DNA of 64,000 nt from Oscillatoria acuminata PCC 6304 (lineage in GTDB: Bacteria > Cyanobacteriota > Cyanobacteriia > Cyanobacteriales > Laspinemataceae), in NCBI RefSeq assembly GCF_000317105.1, contig NC_019693.1, forward strand, positions 3,224,001 to 3,288,000, given 5' to 3'. The translations under genes were made by a program, and so were the position numbers. Position 1 is the stretch's first letter; each line of letters opens with the position of its first letter. The notes under the pieces are model-generated. The model was not told where the DNA came from and did not search any database. It saw nothing but the letters and a program-made list of their open reading frames with translations. Shown in pieces: positions 9,962 through 20,500 of this stretch.

Positions 9962-9992
9962 ACCTGCGGGGGTTCAAACCTCCGCAGGTTTA
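9962..9992. terminator. Bidirectional hairpin terminator
   Basis: ACCTGCGG...CCGCAGGT inverted repeat with a small loop, located between the convergent FKBP and cyclase genes. It is followed on the plus strand by TTTATG, and an upstream A-containing segment gives a weak T-run on the minus strand. Confidence 0.65.
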
Positions 9993-10049
9993 TGAAATTT
10001 ACGGGGAAATTTAAACCCAGACCGACGGATCTCAGAAATAGGGGAACCG

Positions 10050-12452
10050 CTAGGATTTAGATTTTGACCCCATGAGAAAATAAGTATTCATTTCTCCCTT
10101 TCCTTTCACCACAATCGGTCCGCGTTTTTCTAGTTCATAATGTTCCCGCAATAAATAATAGGTAGTTTCGCTAACTTGAATTCGTCCCGGTAAACTGTGA
10201 GATTCCATGCGGCTGGCAATGTTTACCGTGTCCCCCCACAAGTCGTAAATAAACTTTTTGATGCCAATTACCCCGGCTACGACTGGTCCGCTATGAATGC
10301 CAATTCGGATGCTAAAGGACTGCTGGCTTTGCTGATTAAATTGGCTCAAGGCAGTTTGCATATCCAGAGCCATGTTCGCGATCGCTTGAGCATGGTCTTC
10401 CCGTTCTGTAGGCAATCCTGCGACCACCATATAGGCATCCCCAATGGTTTTGATTTTTTCCAGTTGATGCAATTCCGTGAGGCGATCGAAGGCTGAAAAA
10501 ATTAAATTCAGCAACTCGACCAATTCCAGGGCAGAAAGTTCTGAAGCAATTTCGGTAAACCCAACCAAATCCGCAAACAAAACCGTGACATTTGCATAAG
10601 TTTCCGCGATACTGTTCGGTTCCAGCTTGAGGCGATCGACGATGGGTTCGGGTAAAATATTTAACAGTAAGTTTTCGGTTTTCTTTTGTTGCTTTTGCAG
10701 CGCTTTTTCTACCTTAATTCGTTCGGTGATATTCCTGAAAATTCCTCGGATTGCCACCGGATTGCCTTCCAAATACTTACAATTCATACTGCCTTGTAAG
10801 AAGATGGTTTGACCGGATTTCGTCATAAATTCGGCGGTGACTTCATTAATAGTTTCCCCGGCAAAGATGCGTTCAAAGCAGTCTTGGTACTGGGATTTGC
10901 TCTGGGGATGCAGAAGTTCAAACACCGTCAAGCGATCGAGGTCGGCTTCACTGTATCCCAGAGTTTCTTTCCAAGCCCGATTGACATACAAAAAACGACC
11001 TTCTATAGAAACACTCTGAATTAAATCGCTGGCATTTTCAAATAAATCGCGATAGCGTTCTTCGCTTTCTTGCAGAGCAATTTCGGCTTGTTTGCGTTTG
11101 ATAAATTGACCAATCTGGCTGGCGATCGCACTACAAGTTCCCATCAAATCTTCATCAATCGTCTGGACATCAAGGCTGTAGAACCCGATCACTCCGAGCA
11201 ATTCCGAGGATTGGTCCACCAGGGGCTGATTTTCCGCAGGGTCACCGAAAATCGGGAAGGCAAACCCACTGCTCAAACCCGCTTGCACTAAGTATTCTGT
11301 TCCCGGCCACTCCATTGATTCCCGAGGGAGATCCGCAGTCCACACCGCCTGATGACTCCCCCACACCCGACCGGGTAATCCTTCCCCCTCGGCTAACTGC
11401 GTCTTTCTGTTCTGTCGCAACCCTTCCCATTCCGGGTTCCCCCCGTGCCACAGTTGCAGACAAGTGAGACAATCTGGTTGTTGTTCTGACTCTCGGGACA
11501 GGGTAGACAGTGGATAATCCCCGCCTCCATCCCGCCTTTGCACCTGCCAAATTTCACCGACATCCCACTCTAAACTTTCACATAAGGCCGGCAACAGTTT
11601 CGGTGCCGCCTCCACCAGATTCGCCGATTCCGACAAAATCCGAATCGTCGCCGATTGTGCTAAATTCCGTTGTTGTTTGCGCTTGCGCTCGGTGATATCC
11701 CGACCGATATAAACCAAATCGGGAATCTCGGCGGCGGAAACCTCAATCACGGCACAGGAAAATCCCACATACACTTTTTTCCGAGTTTTGGTGTGGCAAA
11801 CAATTTCTACCGGAGATAATCCGGGTTCATCTCGCTCCATTTGAGACAGGAAAAAATCTTTGACCAAATCCTGATGATCTCCCACAATTTGGGAAATTCC
11901 TTTTCCGAGTAATTCGGCCTCAGAATACTCAAATAAGTCGAGGGTACTCTGATTCACTTTTTTGATTAACCCGGTTTCACTGGTGACGATTAATGCCTCT
12001 GCCATTGAGGAGAGAATTTGCTCGATATACCGTTTGGATTCAGAGAGAGCAGCCAGGAGAAGATGGGTTTCATTGGTGGCTTGGACTAATCGCTGTTCCA
12101 AGCTCATGCGATCGGTGACATCTTCTAAAAAAACGATAAGCTGTTGTCCGTGGGTCTCTTCTTGTTGAACGACATACATATCAAAATAAACCGGCGTCCC
12201 GGCTTCGGTAAACCGGCTCAGGGATTTTAAATCAAAGCTGATCTGCCGCCCTTCTAACACCTCCTGTAAGAGGTCCTCGACTCCAATTAATTCGGGAAAG
12301 GCAAGGCCGACCTCATCATTGACTTGAATGGGACCGGGAGAATCAGAAAATCGGTCCACTCCCTGGGAGGTTTTGCGGATAGTTAAGGCTGAATCGAGGA
12401 TTAGGTACTCAATTCCGTGGACCACTAAAAATTTTTTAAAGAAGGGGTTCAT
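10050..12452 (-). CDS. PAS/GAF-coupled class III adenylate cyclase
   Basis: 800 aa. Order: an N-terminal module (about 1-130, beginning MNPFFKKFL and containing GLAFPELIG) shared with the two neighbouring kinases, a PAS domain (about 133-255, ending GRDITERKR), GAF (about 275-455), a second PAS (about 462-585) and a cyclase domain (about 612-795). Cyclase residues: metal Asp in LFADLVGF and KTIGDAYM, substrate-defining Lys (EKIKTIGD) and Asp (FIYDLWGD), and the Asn/Arg pair in NIASRME, indicating ATP use. No membrane helices, so cytosolic. The start overlaps the 3' end of the upstream kinase by 17 nt, which suggests translational coupling. The cyclase domain is very close to that of the CHASE4 cyclase, pointing to paralogy. 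Confidence 0.92.
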   Translation of the reverse strand: MNPFFKKFLVVHGIEYLILDSALTIRKTSQGVDRFSDSPGPIQVNDEVGLAFPELIGVEDLLQEVLEGRQISFDLKSLSRFTEAGTPVYFDMYVVQQEETHGQQLIVFLEDVTDRMSLEQRLVQATNETHLLLAALSESKRYIEQILSSMAEALIVTSETGLIKKVNQSTLDLFEYSEAELLGKGISQIVGDHQDLVKDFFLSQMERDEPGLSPVEIVCHTKTRKKVYVGFSCAVIEVSAAEIPDLVYIGRDITERKRKQQRNLAQSATIRILSESANLVEAAPKLLPALCESLEWDVGEIWQVQRRDGGGDYPLSTLSRESEQQPDCLTCLQLWHGGNPEWEGLRQNRKTQLAEGEGLPGRVWGSHQAVWTADLPRESMEWPGTEYLVQAGLSSGFAFPIFGDPAENQPLVDQSSELLGVIGFYSLDVQTIDEDLMGTCSAIASQIGQFIKRKQAEIALQESEERYRDLFENASDLIQSVSIEGRFLYVNRAWKETLGYSEADLDRLTVFELLHPQSKSQYQDCFERIFAGETINEVTAEFMTKSGQTIFLQGSMNCKYLEGNPVAIRGIFRNITERIKVEKALQKQQKKTENLLLNILPEPIVDRLKLEPNSIAETYANVTVLFADLVGFTEIASELSALELVELLNLIFSAFDRLTELHQLEKIKTIGDAYMVVAGLPTEREDHAQAIANMALDMQTALSQFNQQSQQSFSIRIGIHSGPVVAGVIGIKKFIYDLWGDTVNIASRMESHSLPGRIQVSETTYYLLREHYELEKRGPIVVKGKGEMNTYFLMGSKSKS

Positions 12453-15234
12453 TCTCCCAGGCTCGCTCTACAAAAATAACGAATGCTTGATAGGCTTCAG
12501 TTAATTGAGCGAATAAATCAGATAGATTATCTGCTTTACCTTGCTTGGCGTCTCGTTCCAATTGGGCGGCAATGCTACAAATTTGTTGAGCTCCCACATT
12601 CCCACTCGCACCCTTAATATAATGCGCTTCTTGTTTGAGGGCTGCCCAGTCTTCTAAGGAAACGCTTTGGAGTAATACGAGATGGGTTTGTAGTTCTTCA
12701 ATAAATGTTTCTAGCAGCTCTTTCCGAAAAACCGAATCTCCTTGAGAAATTCGTTCAAGACGTTCCAGATCCAGGATCTGGTCTTCGGAGGGGCGATCGC
12801 CCGAGTCAACGGGTTGAAAGCTAACTCTTGCTCCGCTCAATTGATTGACCCATTTTGATAGTATAGCCTGAAGTTGGTCCGGACAGACTGGCTTACTAAT
12901 ATAATCATCCATTCCTGCCGCTAAACATTTTTCCCGGTCCTCCTTCATGGCATGAGCAGTCATGGCGATAATCACCGTATGCCGTGGGTTACGGACTGGA
13001 AAATCCCCTGTTCCCTGTTCTAGGCGGCGGATCTGTGCAGTGACTTGATAGCCGTCGAGGACTGGCATTTGGCAATCCATCAAAATAATCTGATAAGCAT
13101 GAGTCTGCCACAATTTCAGCGCTTCTTCACCTTGATTGGCAATGTCAGCTTGATATCCTAATAGTTCCAGTTGTTTAATGGCTACTTTTTGATTAACGGG
13201 ATTATCTTCAGCTAACAGAATTTTAATCGAAGTTTGTTCACTGTTAATTTTATCTTTGGTATAGGAAGCCGGGTCAGGTTCTGTTGTCACAGCTAAGCCC
13301 ACAGCCCGACAAATGACTTCTAAAAATTTGGCGGGTTTAATGGGTTTAATCGGGCAGTCACAAAATCCACTATTTAAGGCCGTTTTGATGAGATTGCGTT
13401 GATGGGTGGCGGCGATCGCAATTAACGGAATGCTGGAAAATCGGGAATCTTGTTTAATTTGTTCAGCTAAGGCAATTCCCGTAATCTCCGGCATTTCTAA
13501 ATCAATAACCATGAGGTCATACTCGATGCCTTCTTCCCATTGAGTTTGCAAGAAATTGAAGGCGGTCTCCCCCTCGATTTCCTCCACTTGGAGTCCCCAA
13601 CGGGTGACGCGATCGCGAATTACCATTCGCACCACTTCACTGTTGGCTACGACTAACAAAGAGAGGTCCTCTATCTCCCGGGGCGCTGATAGTTTCTCAA
13701 TGGGAATCTCTTGCTTTTCAAACGGAACTCTAAACCAAAAATTTGACCCTTCTCCTTCCCGACTTTCTAGGCCAATTTTTCCCTCCATCAGGGTCACTAA
13801 CTGTTGACAAATCGCCAGTCCCAACCCCGTTCCTCCATATTCCCGAGTCGTCGATGAATCCACTTGGGAAAAGGGTTGAAAAAGCTGACTCTGGTTTTGC
13901 GCCGCAATCCCAATCCCCGTATCAATCACTGAGAACAACAGGGTCGTTTCCTGGGGATTTTCGGTCACCCGTTCGACTTGCAGGACCACATAGCCTTCCT
14001 CGGTAAACTTAATCGCATTTCCAATCAGATTCGTGAGAATTTGTCGCAATCGGGAGCTATCTCCCCGCAACCCGAGGGGGAGGTTCTCCTCGATAAAGGA
14101 GGCCACTTCTACGGATTTTAAATGAGCTTGCGGGGCCAATAAATCAATGATTTCTTCCACGGTAGTGGCTAGGTTGAAATCTAATTGTTCTAGGTGCATT
14201 TCTCCCGCTTCAAGTTTGGAGAGGTCTAAAATTTCATCAATCAAGGTTAAAAGGGCATCTCCACTGGTGCGAATGGTCTCAATAAAGTCTCGCTGTTCAG
14301 CAGTTAAAACCGTTTCTAATAATAACCCCGTCATCCCCAATACGGCATTCATCGGGGTGCGAATTTCATGACTCATATTCGCTAAAAAGTAACTTTTGGC
14401 GATGGAAGCCTGTTCCGCTTCTCGACGGGCGCGATCCAATTCCGCCGTGGCCCGTTGACGTTCGGTAATGTCTCGGCCAATATAAACTAAATCCCCATAA
14501 TCATCGAGTTCCGTACCAATGGCTGCAATGGAGAAGGAAACAATGATGCTTTCTCCTGTTTTGGTCCGACAAATGCCTTCAGCGGTGGTGAATAAGTTGA
14601 ATTCACTGGGGGCTTGGTGATGCCAGTTATGGGGTAAGAGTTCGGCGCTGGCAATCAGCAGGGAAATGGGCTGACCCATCAGTTCAGACTGCTCGGAATA
14701 TCCAAATAAATTAACCGCAGCGGGATTAACATTTTGAATCCGACCCCGGCGATCGGTCACCAACAAGGCATCCGCCATTGAGGTGATAATTTTATCGGTG
14801 TAGGATTTAGCTGCCTCTAGGGTAGAAAGAAGCAAATTTGCTTCATTGATGCGTTGCACCAATTCTTGTTTTAATACCATTGTTTCGGTGGTATTTTCCA
14901 AAAGAATTAGCGATCGCCGTGACTCGGTTTTAGATTGGGTTGGGTCTGCTATCAAGTACAGGTCAAAATAAAGCAGGTTGCCCGATTCTACCATCCGGGC
15001 AATTCCTTTGATTTCAAACCCTTCTTGTTGTCCTTGAATAATCGCCCAGAATACCTCTTCGAGTCCGATGAGTTCGGGAAATCCTAGGCGGACATCCTCT
15101 CCCACCCCGAATCTAGCGCCCCGTGATGCAAATTCCATCGCGCCAGCAGATGCCTCAATGATGTACCAGTCGCGATCAACGCTTAGGTACTCCATGTGAC
15201 GAGGAGTGAGTAGTTTATTGAGAATCGGATTCAT
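12436..15234 (-). CDS. Hybrid sensor histidine kinase PAS-HisKA-HATPase-REC-REC-HPt
   Basis: 932 aa, no membrane segment. The N-terminal module (1-130, MNPILNKLL... GFPELIG) is shared with its two neighbours. A PAS domain (about 140-258) is followed by the dimerisation domain with phospho-His 289 in ANMSHEIRTPMN, then HATPase (N box LIGNAIKF, G boxes DTGIGIA and GGTGLGLAI), a first receiver (acceptor in VIDLEMP), a second receiver (MDCQMPVLDGY) and an HPt domain (AHYIKGASGNVGA). The complete His-Asp-His relay suggests an output on a separate receiver, plausibly the REC-GGDEF-EAL protein encoded divergently 588 bp away. It is the first gene of a two-gene operon with the downstream cyclase. Confidence 0.93.
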   Translation of the reverse strand: MNPILNKLLTPRHMEYLSVDRDWYIIEASAGAMEFASRGARFGVGEDVRLGFPELIGLEEVFWAIIQGQQEGFEIKGIARMVESGNLLYFDLYLIADPTQSKTESRRSLILLENTTETMVLKQELVQRINEANLLLSTLEAAKSYTDKIITSMADALLVTDRRGRIQNVNPAAVNLFGYSEQSELMGQPISLLIASAELLPHNWHHQAPSEFNLFTTAEGICRTKTGESIIVSFSIAAIGTELDDYGDLVYIGRDITERQRATAELDRARREAEQASIAKSYFLANMSHEIRTPMNAVLGMTGLLLETVLTAEQRDFIETIRTSGDALLTLIDEILDLSKLEAGEMHLEQLDFNLATTVEEIIDLLAPQAHLKSVEVASFIEENLPLGLRGDSSRLRQILTNLIGNAIKFTEEGYVVLQVERVTENPQETTLLFSVIDTGIGIAAQNQSQLFQPFSQVDSSTTREYGGTGLGLAICQQLVTLMEGKIGLESREGEGSNFWFRVPFEKQEIPIEKLSAPREIEDLSLLVVANSEVVRMVIRDRVTRWGLQVEEIEGETAFNFLQTQWEEGIEYDLMVIDLEMPEITGIALAEQIKQDSRFSSIPLIAIAATHQRNLIKTALNSGFCDCPIKPIKPAKFLEVICRAVGLAVTTEPDPASYTKDKINSEQTSIKILLAEDNPVNQKVAIKQLELLGYQADIANQGEEALKLWQTHAYQIILMDCQMPVLDGYQVTAQIRRLEQGTGDFPVRNPRHTVIIAMTAHAMKEDREKCLAAGMDDYISKPVCPDQLQAILSKWVNQLSGARVSFQPVDSGDRPSEDQILDLERLERISQGDSVFRKELLETFIEELQTHLVLLQSVSLEDWAALKQEAHYIKGASGNVGAQQICSIAAQLERDAKQGKADNLSDLFAQLTEAYQAFVIFVERAWENEPLL

Positions 15235-15822
15235 TATGGCATTTCAGGTTCACTAGGGAAACAATCCAGGCTATTTATTTAGGATGCCCAATTTACTGAC
15301 TGGATTCTAAACCTTGATTAAAAAGATATAAAAGGGTGCGATTTCAGAGCCTGACACCGCCACCATCCCCGGCCCATTGCTTCTGTATTTTATCTCTTGG
15401 GTTTCAGTTTTTCATCAAAAAGTTTCAAGGGTGATCCGGTGGGGATTGCGCTTTAACCCCGTTTCAGATTCCCTCTCCCCTAGACTTAGGGAACAGGTAT
15501 GGTAAAATAAAATAATATTTGTTTTTATCCTTAAAGGTTCAGGGACCAAAGAATAACCGGAAAGAAGTTCAGGCTCGTTCAATCCTAGGTGGGGATCTTG
15601 AAACTTCCAACTAGCGCTCCGCTCAATTTGTAGAATCAAATCACGGGGCGCTTAAAAATTGTCAAGCTCACGCCGGTGAAGTCCTCCACGGAGCCTAGTC
15701 TGGTAAAAGAGATCAATCAAATCGGAGAAAATGGTGACAATACAGTATTGCTGCCATTTAGGGTGCGGTTCCATAGAGAAGTTAATCGGTCAAGAAAACT
15801 GTCAGATCGGGTTGTTGAGTGC
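15235..15822. other. Divergent promoter region between kinase and REC-GGDEF-EAL gene
   Basis: No gene. AT-rich segments (near 15315-15335 and 15500-15530) are suitable for promoters of both divergent genes, but no clear operator or terminator was recognised. An in-frame GTG at 15676 would add 49 residues to the following protein and has no receiver-like sequence. Confidence 0.4.
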
Positions 15823-17541
15823 ATGAAAAAGAAAATACTGATTGTCGAAGATGAAAATTCATTTCGCCAAACCGTGATCAAAATCCTGAGTTTGGAAGGT
15901 TTTGAAGCCATTGGTGCAGAAAATGGTAGCACCGGGGTAAAGTTGGCGCAAACGGAACAGCCGGATTTAATTTTGTGCGATATTATGATGCCGGAACTGA
16001 ATGGTTATGAAGTGCTGACAATCTTGCAGCAGGACCCTACCACGGCCCGGATCCCGTTTATCTGTTTAACGGCCCAAGAGGACCGTTCTTCTATGCGTCG
16101 AGGGATGGAACTAGGAGCCAGTGATTATCTGACGAAACCCTTTACTCGAACGGAACTGATCGGGGCGATCGCCACCCAACTCGCCAAACGGGAACGGCTG
16201 AAACAGGAACAGAATCAAGCCCTCGAAGAGGCGATCGCCCAACTCAACGACCTCGTTTATTACGACAGCTTAACCAATCTCCCGAACCGACTCATGTTGC
16301 GCGATCGCTTCGAGCGCACCCTCCCCGGAGACCCTCATCAACCCTGCTTTATCCCCGTTGCCATCCTGAGTTTAGACCAACTCAACCGCTTCAACAATAC
16401 CCTCGGAACTGAGTACGGCAACTTATTACTCCAAGCGGTAACCGAGCGGACCCTGCGATATGTGGGACCAGCGGGGACCGTCGCCCGGTTAAACAGTGAG
16501 CAACTGGCCTTAATTCTGCCCCCCTTGACTGAAAAACCACAAGTGGAAGAAACGGCGCGCCGAATTTTGGCTCTGTTTTCCAACTTTTTTAGTGTCTTAA
16601 GCGACGAAGTATTTCTCACCAGTAGCATTGGCATCGCCCTCTATCCCGATGATGGTCAAGAAATTGATAGCTTGCTCAAAGCCGCTAATTTGGCTATGCA
16701 CCAAGCTAAAGAACAAGGCGGAAATTGCTATCAACTTTACACCTCAGCCATTGAAGAGAAATCCTACGATCGCCTCATGCTAGAAATGAACTTGCGGCAA
16801 GCCTTAGACCGCAATGAATTCATCCTTTACTATCAGCCCCAGGTTCAGTTAAACACGGGCAAAATTGTCGCCGCCGAAGCCTTAGTCCGTTGGCTCCACC
16901 CCGACCGAGGCTTGATTTCTCCCGGCGAATTTATTCCCATCGCCGAAGAAACGGGACTGATTGTGCGCCTTGATGAATGGGTTTTGCAAAATGCCTGCGA
17001 ACAAGCTCAACTCTGGCAACAGGCCGGGTATCAACTCACCATTGCAGTCAACTTATCCGGATTGCAATTTAATCAACCGGGTTTAACCCAGCGCGTCATT
17101 CATATTATCCGCGAAAGCCAAGTCAATCCCTGTCATGTGGAAATTGAACTCACTGAGAGCGCCCTCGTCCAAAATCCGGAACTCGCTATTTGCATCCTCA
17201 GAGACCTCAAAGACTTTTCCCTCCAACTTTCTTTAGATGATTTTGGCACCGGCTATTCCTCCTTGAGTTATTTGCAACAATTTCCTTTCGATACCCTCAA
17301 AATAGACCGCTCTTTTGTCCGAGACTTAATGAGTAGCCCCAAAAATGCCGCCATTATTAATGCCATTATCCAACTCGCCAGACAGCTTAACTTAAAAGTC
17401 ATTGCCGAAGGCGTAGAAACCCGAGAACAATATGATTTTCTCCGAGAAAATAAGTGTGATTTAATTCAAGGGTATTACTTTAGTCCCCCCCTAGCCGTGG
17501 CCGCCTTTGAAGAACTTTTAACGGAACGAGTGCCTCATTAA
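15823..17541 (+). CDS. Response regulator REC-GGDEF(degenerate)-EAL
   Basis: 572 aa from ATG 15823, chosen because the receiver begins at once with KKKILIVEDENS. Receiver acceptor Asp is in LCDIMMPELNGYE and the conserved Lys in LTKPF. The GGDEF domain (about residues 145-305) is degenerate: the signature position reads LNSEQ instead of GGDEF, so diguanylate cyclase activity is unlikely. The EAL domain (about 320-560) keeps EALVRW, the ELTES motif, LDDFGTGYSSL, LKIDRSFV and AEGVET, so it should be an active c-di-GMP phosphodiesterase. It is flanked on both sides by hybrid kinases on the opposite strand, which are its likely phosphodonors (inference). Confidence 0.92.
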   Translation: MKKKILIVEDENSFRQTVIKILSLEGFEAIGAENGSTGVKLAQTEQPDLILCDIMMPELNGYEVLTILQQDPTTARIPFICLTAQEDRSSMRRGMELGASDYLTKPFTRTELIGAIATQLAKRERLKQEQNQALEEAIAQLNDLVYYDSLTNLPNRLMLRDRFERTLPGDPHQPCFIPVAILSLDQLNRFNNTLGTEYGNLLLQAVTERTLRYVGPAGTVARLNSEQLALILPPLTEKPQVEETARRILALFSNFFSVLSDEVFLTSSIGIALYPDDGQEIDSLLKAANLAMHQAKEQGGNCYQLYTSAIEEKSYDRLMLEMNLRQALDRNEFILYYQPQVQLNTGKIVAAEALVRWLHPDRGLISPGEFIPIAEETGLIVRLDEWVLQNACEQAQLWQQAGYQLTIAVNLSGLQFNQPGLTQRVIHIIRESQVNPCHVEIELTESALVQNPELAICILRDLKDFSLQLSLDDFGTGYSSLSYLQQFPFDTLKIDRSFVRDLMSSPKNAAIINAIIQLARQLNLKVIAEGVETREQYDFLRENKCDLIQGYYFSPPLAVAAFEELLTERVPH

Positions 17542-17571
17542 TCGGTTGTCAAAGACCTCTAAACCCATCGG

Positions 17572-20500
17572 TTAGCCTGGTTCTGTGAGAGTTTGGATAA
17601 ACCGCTTCATGCGGGTTAAAATGCGCTCTAATTCAGCCACCAACTCTTCTAGACCCTCCCGGCATTGTTGATTGGCTTGAAATTCAATTTGACGGGCAAT
17701 ATTGGGCATGGAAAGGACAGCAACTGTAGCCGAACCGCCCTTAAGCTGATGAGCGCGACGGCTCAATTCCACCCAATCTTGAGTCTTAATCGAGGTCTTG
17801 ATATCCTCTAAATAAACCACCGCATCTTCCATAAAGGTTTCTAGGAGTTCTATCTCAAACTCCTGATCTCCTCGGGAAATTTCATGGAGGCGATCGAGAT
17901 CAATGGGGACTTCATCCAGACCGATAGAAGTGGCGGATTCAGGAGTGGATATCGGCGGTGGTGGCGGAGGGGGATTGACTTCGGGAACCCCACTGATAGT
18001 TTCTCCCCAGTGATGTAAAATTGCAGCTAACTGGTCGAGATCTACAGGTTTACTGAGATAGTCATCCATTCCAGCTTCTAAACATTTCTCCCGATCGCCT
18101 TTCATGGCATTGGCAGTCATGGCAATGATCGGAGTATGGCGAGAGGACCCTTCGCGATCGCGCACTACTTTCGTGGTTTTATACCCATCCAAAACCGGCA
18201 TCAAACAATCCATCAGCACAATATCATAGGATTGCTCCGCTAGACAGTCGAGGGCTTGCTGTCCATTCTCCACACAGTCAGCAGCATACCCCAGGACCTT
18301 AAGCTGATTTAAAATCACTTTTTGGTTAATGGGAGTATCTTCCACCAATAAAATTTTCAGATTCTTCACAGGTTCGAGTACCGGACTGGATCTGCCGGAA
18401 TCTTCCCGGAGAAATAACGAAGGAGAAACCCCCGACGTTTGACTCTGAAAGGCTTGAGTCAACCCTTCTAATAAACGAGAGGCTTTAATCGGCTTGAGTA
18501 AATAACCAGCAGCCCCTTTTTTCAGGAGGCGTTTCACCAGTTCATGTTGATGAATCGAGACCATAACGATCCATTTGAGACTGGAGAAACTTGCGTCATA
18601 AATCAAGGTTTTTGCCAGGGTTTCTCCCTCAGATTGAGCATTTTGGAGGTCAATTAAAACCAGAGAATAAGGGTTTCCTTCGGCATCAGCATTCTGCAAG
18701 ATGGCCATCGCCTCGGATGAGTTAGCCACGGCCTCACCCTGAAGATGCCAAGACTCTAAATAGGCACAAATCATCTCCCGACTCGTGGCATTATGATCTA
18801 TCACCAACAGGCGCAAATTCCGAGGAGACTGCGGTAATTCCGGCAGCACTTTGACCCCACCTGGGACTGTTTCAAAGGTCGCGGTAAACCAGAAGCGCGA
18901 ACCGACACCCACGGAACTTTCCACCCCAAGTTCACCCCCCATTAAGGTCACCAATTGCTTGCAAATCGCCAATCCCAAACCCGTGCCTCCATATTTCCGG
19001 GTTGTTGAAGCATCCACTTGGGAAAAGGATTGAAATAATTTATGTTGGTCTTGGGCATTGATGCCAATTCCCGTATCCCGGACTTCAAAATAGAGGGTAG
19101 TAGTGGTGGGGGTTTGAATCTGTAAGGAAGCCTGAACCACCACTTCACCCTCTTCTGTAAATTTCAGGGCATTTCCCGTCAGGTTCATTAACACCTGACG
19201 CAGGCGAGTCGGGTCTCCAATTAACCTCGGGGGAATTTCTGAGTCTACCAGGAACAGTAATTCCAGGCGCTTACTTTGAGCCTGGGTTGCCAGCAAATCA
19301 ATGGTTTCTTCGATACAACTGTTTAAATAAAACTCGGTGCGATCCAGGCGCATTTCCCCCGCTTCGAGTTTAGAAAAGTCCAGGATATCATTAATTAAAA
19401 TCAGCAAATTTTGACCGCTAGTTTTGAGGATTTTGACAAAATCCTGCTGTTGGGAAGAGAGGGGGGTTTTTAGGAGTAAATCAGTCATGCCAATCACGCC
19501 ATTCATGGGGGTTCTAATTTCATGACTCATGTTGGCGAGAAATTGAGATTTCATTCGGGAGGCTTGCAGGGCCTGTTCTCGGGCTTGGACTAATTCATTA
19601 ATAACTTGGGTGACGATGATGACCCCCCCAATTTGATGTTCTGAGCGATACCAAGGTTGCACGGCCCAACGCAGATAAAGGTGGGTGCCATTGCCGAGTT
19701 CAAAATATTCTTCCGGTCGGGAGAGGACTTCTCCTTGGAGTGCGGCCTGATGAATAGCCTTGATATTTTCAGTTTCGGGCAACCGCTGATAATAGGATTG
19801 TCCGAGGAGAGATTGTCCCTCCAGGTCGTAATCTTTTAACCAACAGTTGCTATAGGCTAGATAGCGCATTTGAGTATCAAACATCGCCATCGCCACCGGG
19901 GCATTGGTAATAATTTGTCGTAACTGTTGGCGTTCCTGTTCGCGGACTTGTTCAATGCGCTTGCGATCGGTAATATCGTTGAGAGAACCAGCAGTGCCAA
20001 TGCAGTCATTGAGATCGTTAATATTTAAGCGTTTTTGAACTTCTACCCAACGATAACTGCCCTCTTTGGTGAGGAATCGGGTTTCGTGACGGACCGAATC
20101 TTGTTGGCTGTTGAGGAGCGATTCAAAGGCTTTTAAAAAATTGGACCGATCATCAGGGTGAACAAACCCGAGGAAAGGTTGGCCGAGACTTTCGGCGACG
20201 GTAAAGCCGGTGATGTCGGTCCAAGCGGGGTTGAGGAAGGTTAAGGAACCGCGTTGATCTCGTTGGAAAATCACTTCGCTTAAATTTTCGATGACGGAGC
20301 GATATTTGTTTTCACTGGCGATCAGGGCGGCTTCGGTCCGTTTGCGATCGCTAATATCCCGTTGAATCGTGGCGAAACAAATGGGTTCACCCCGTTCCGG
20401 ATGTTTGACCAGAAATAAACTGGTTTCCATCTCAAAGCATTGGCCAGTTTTAAAGTGCCGCAGTTTAGTTTCCCCCTGCCAATAGCCCGTTTCCATGACC

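Noticed and set aside
15676-15822. GTG 15676 as the start of the REC-GGDEF-EAL protein
   Set aside because: The additional 49 residues do not belong to a receiver domain, which begins right after ATG 15823.
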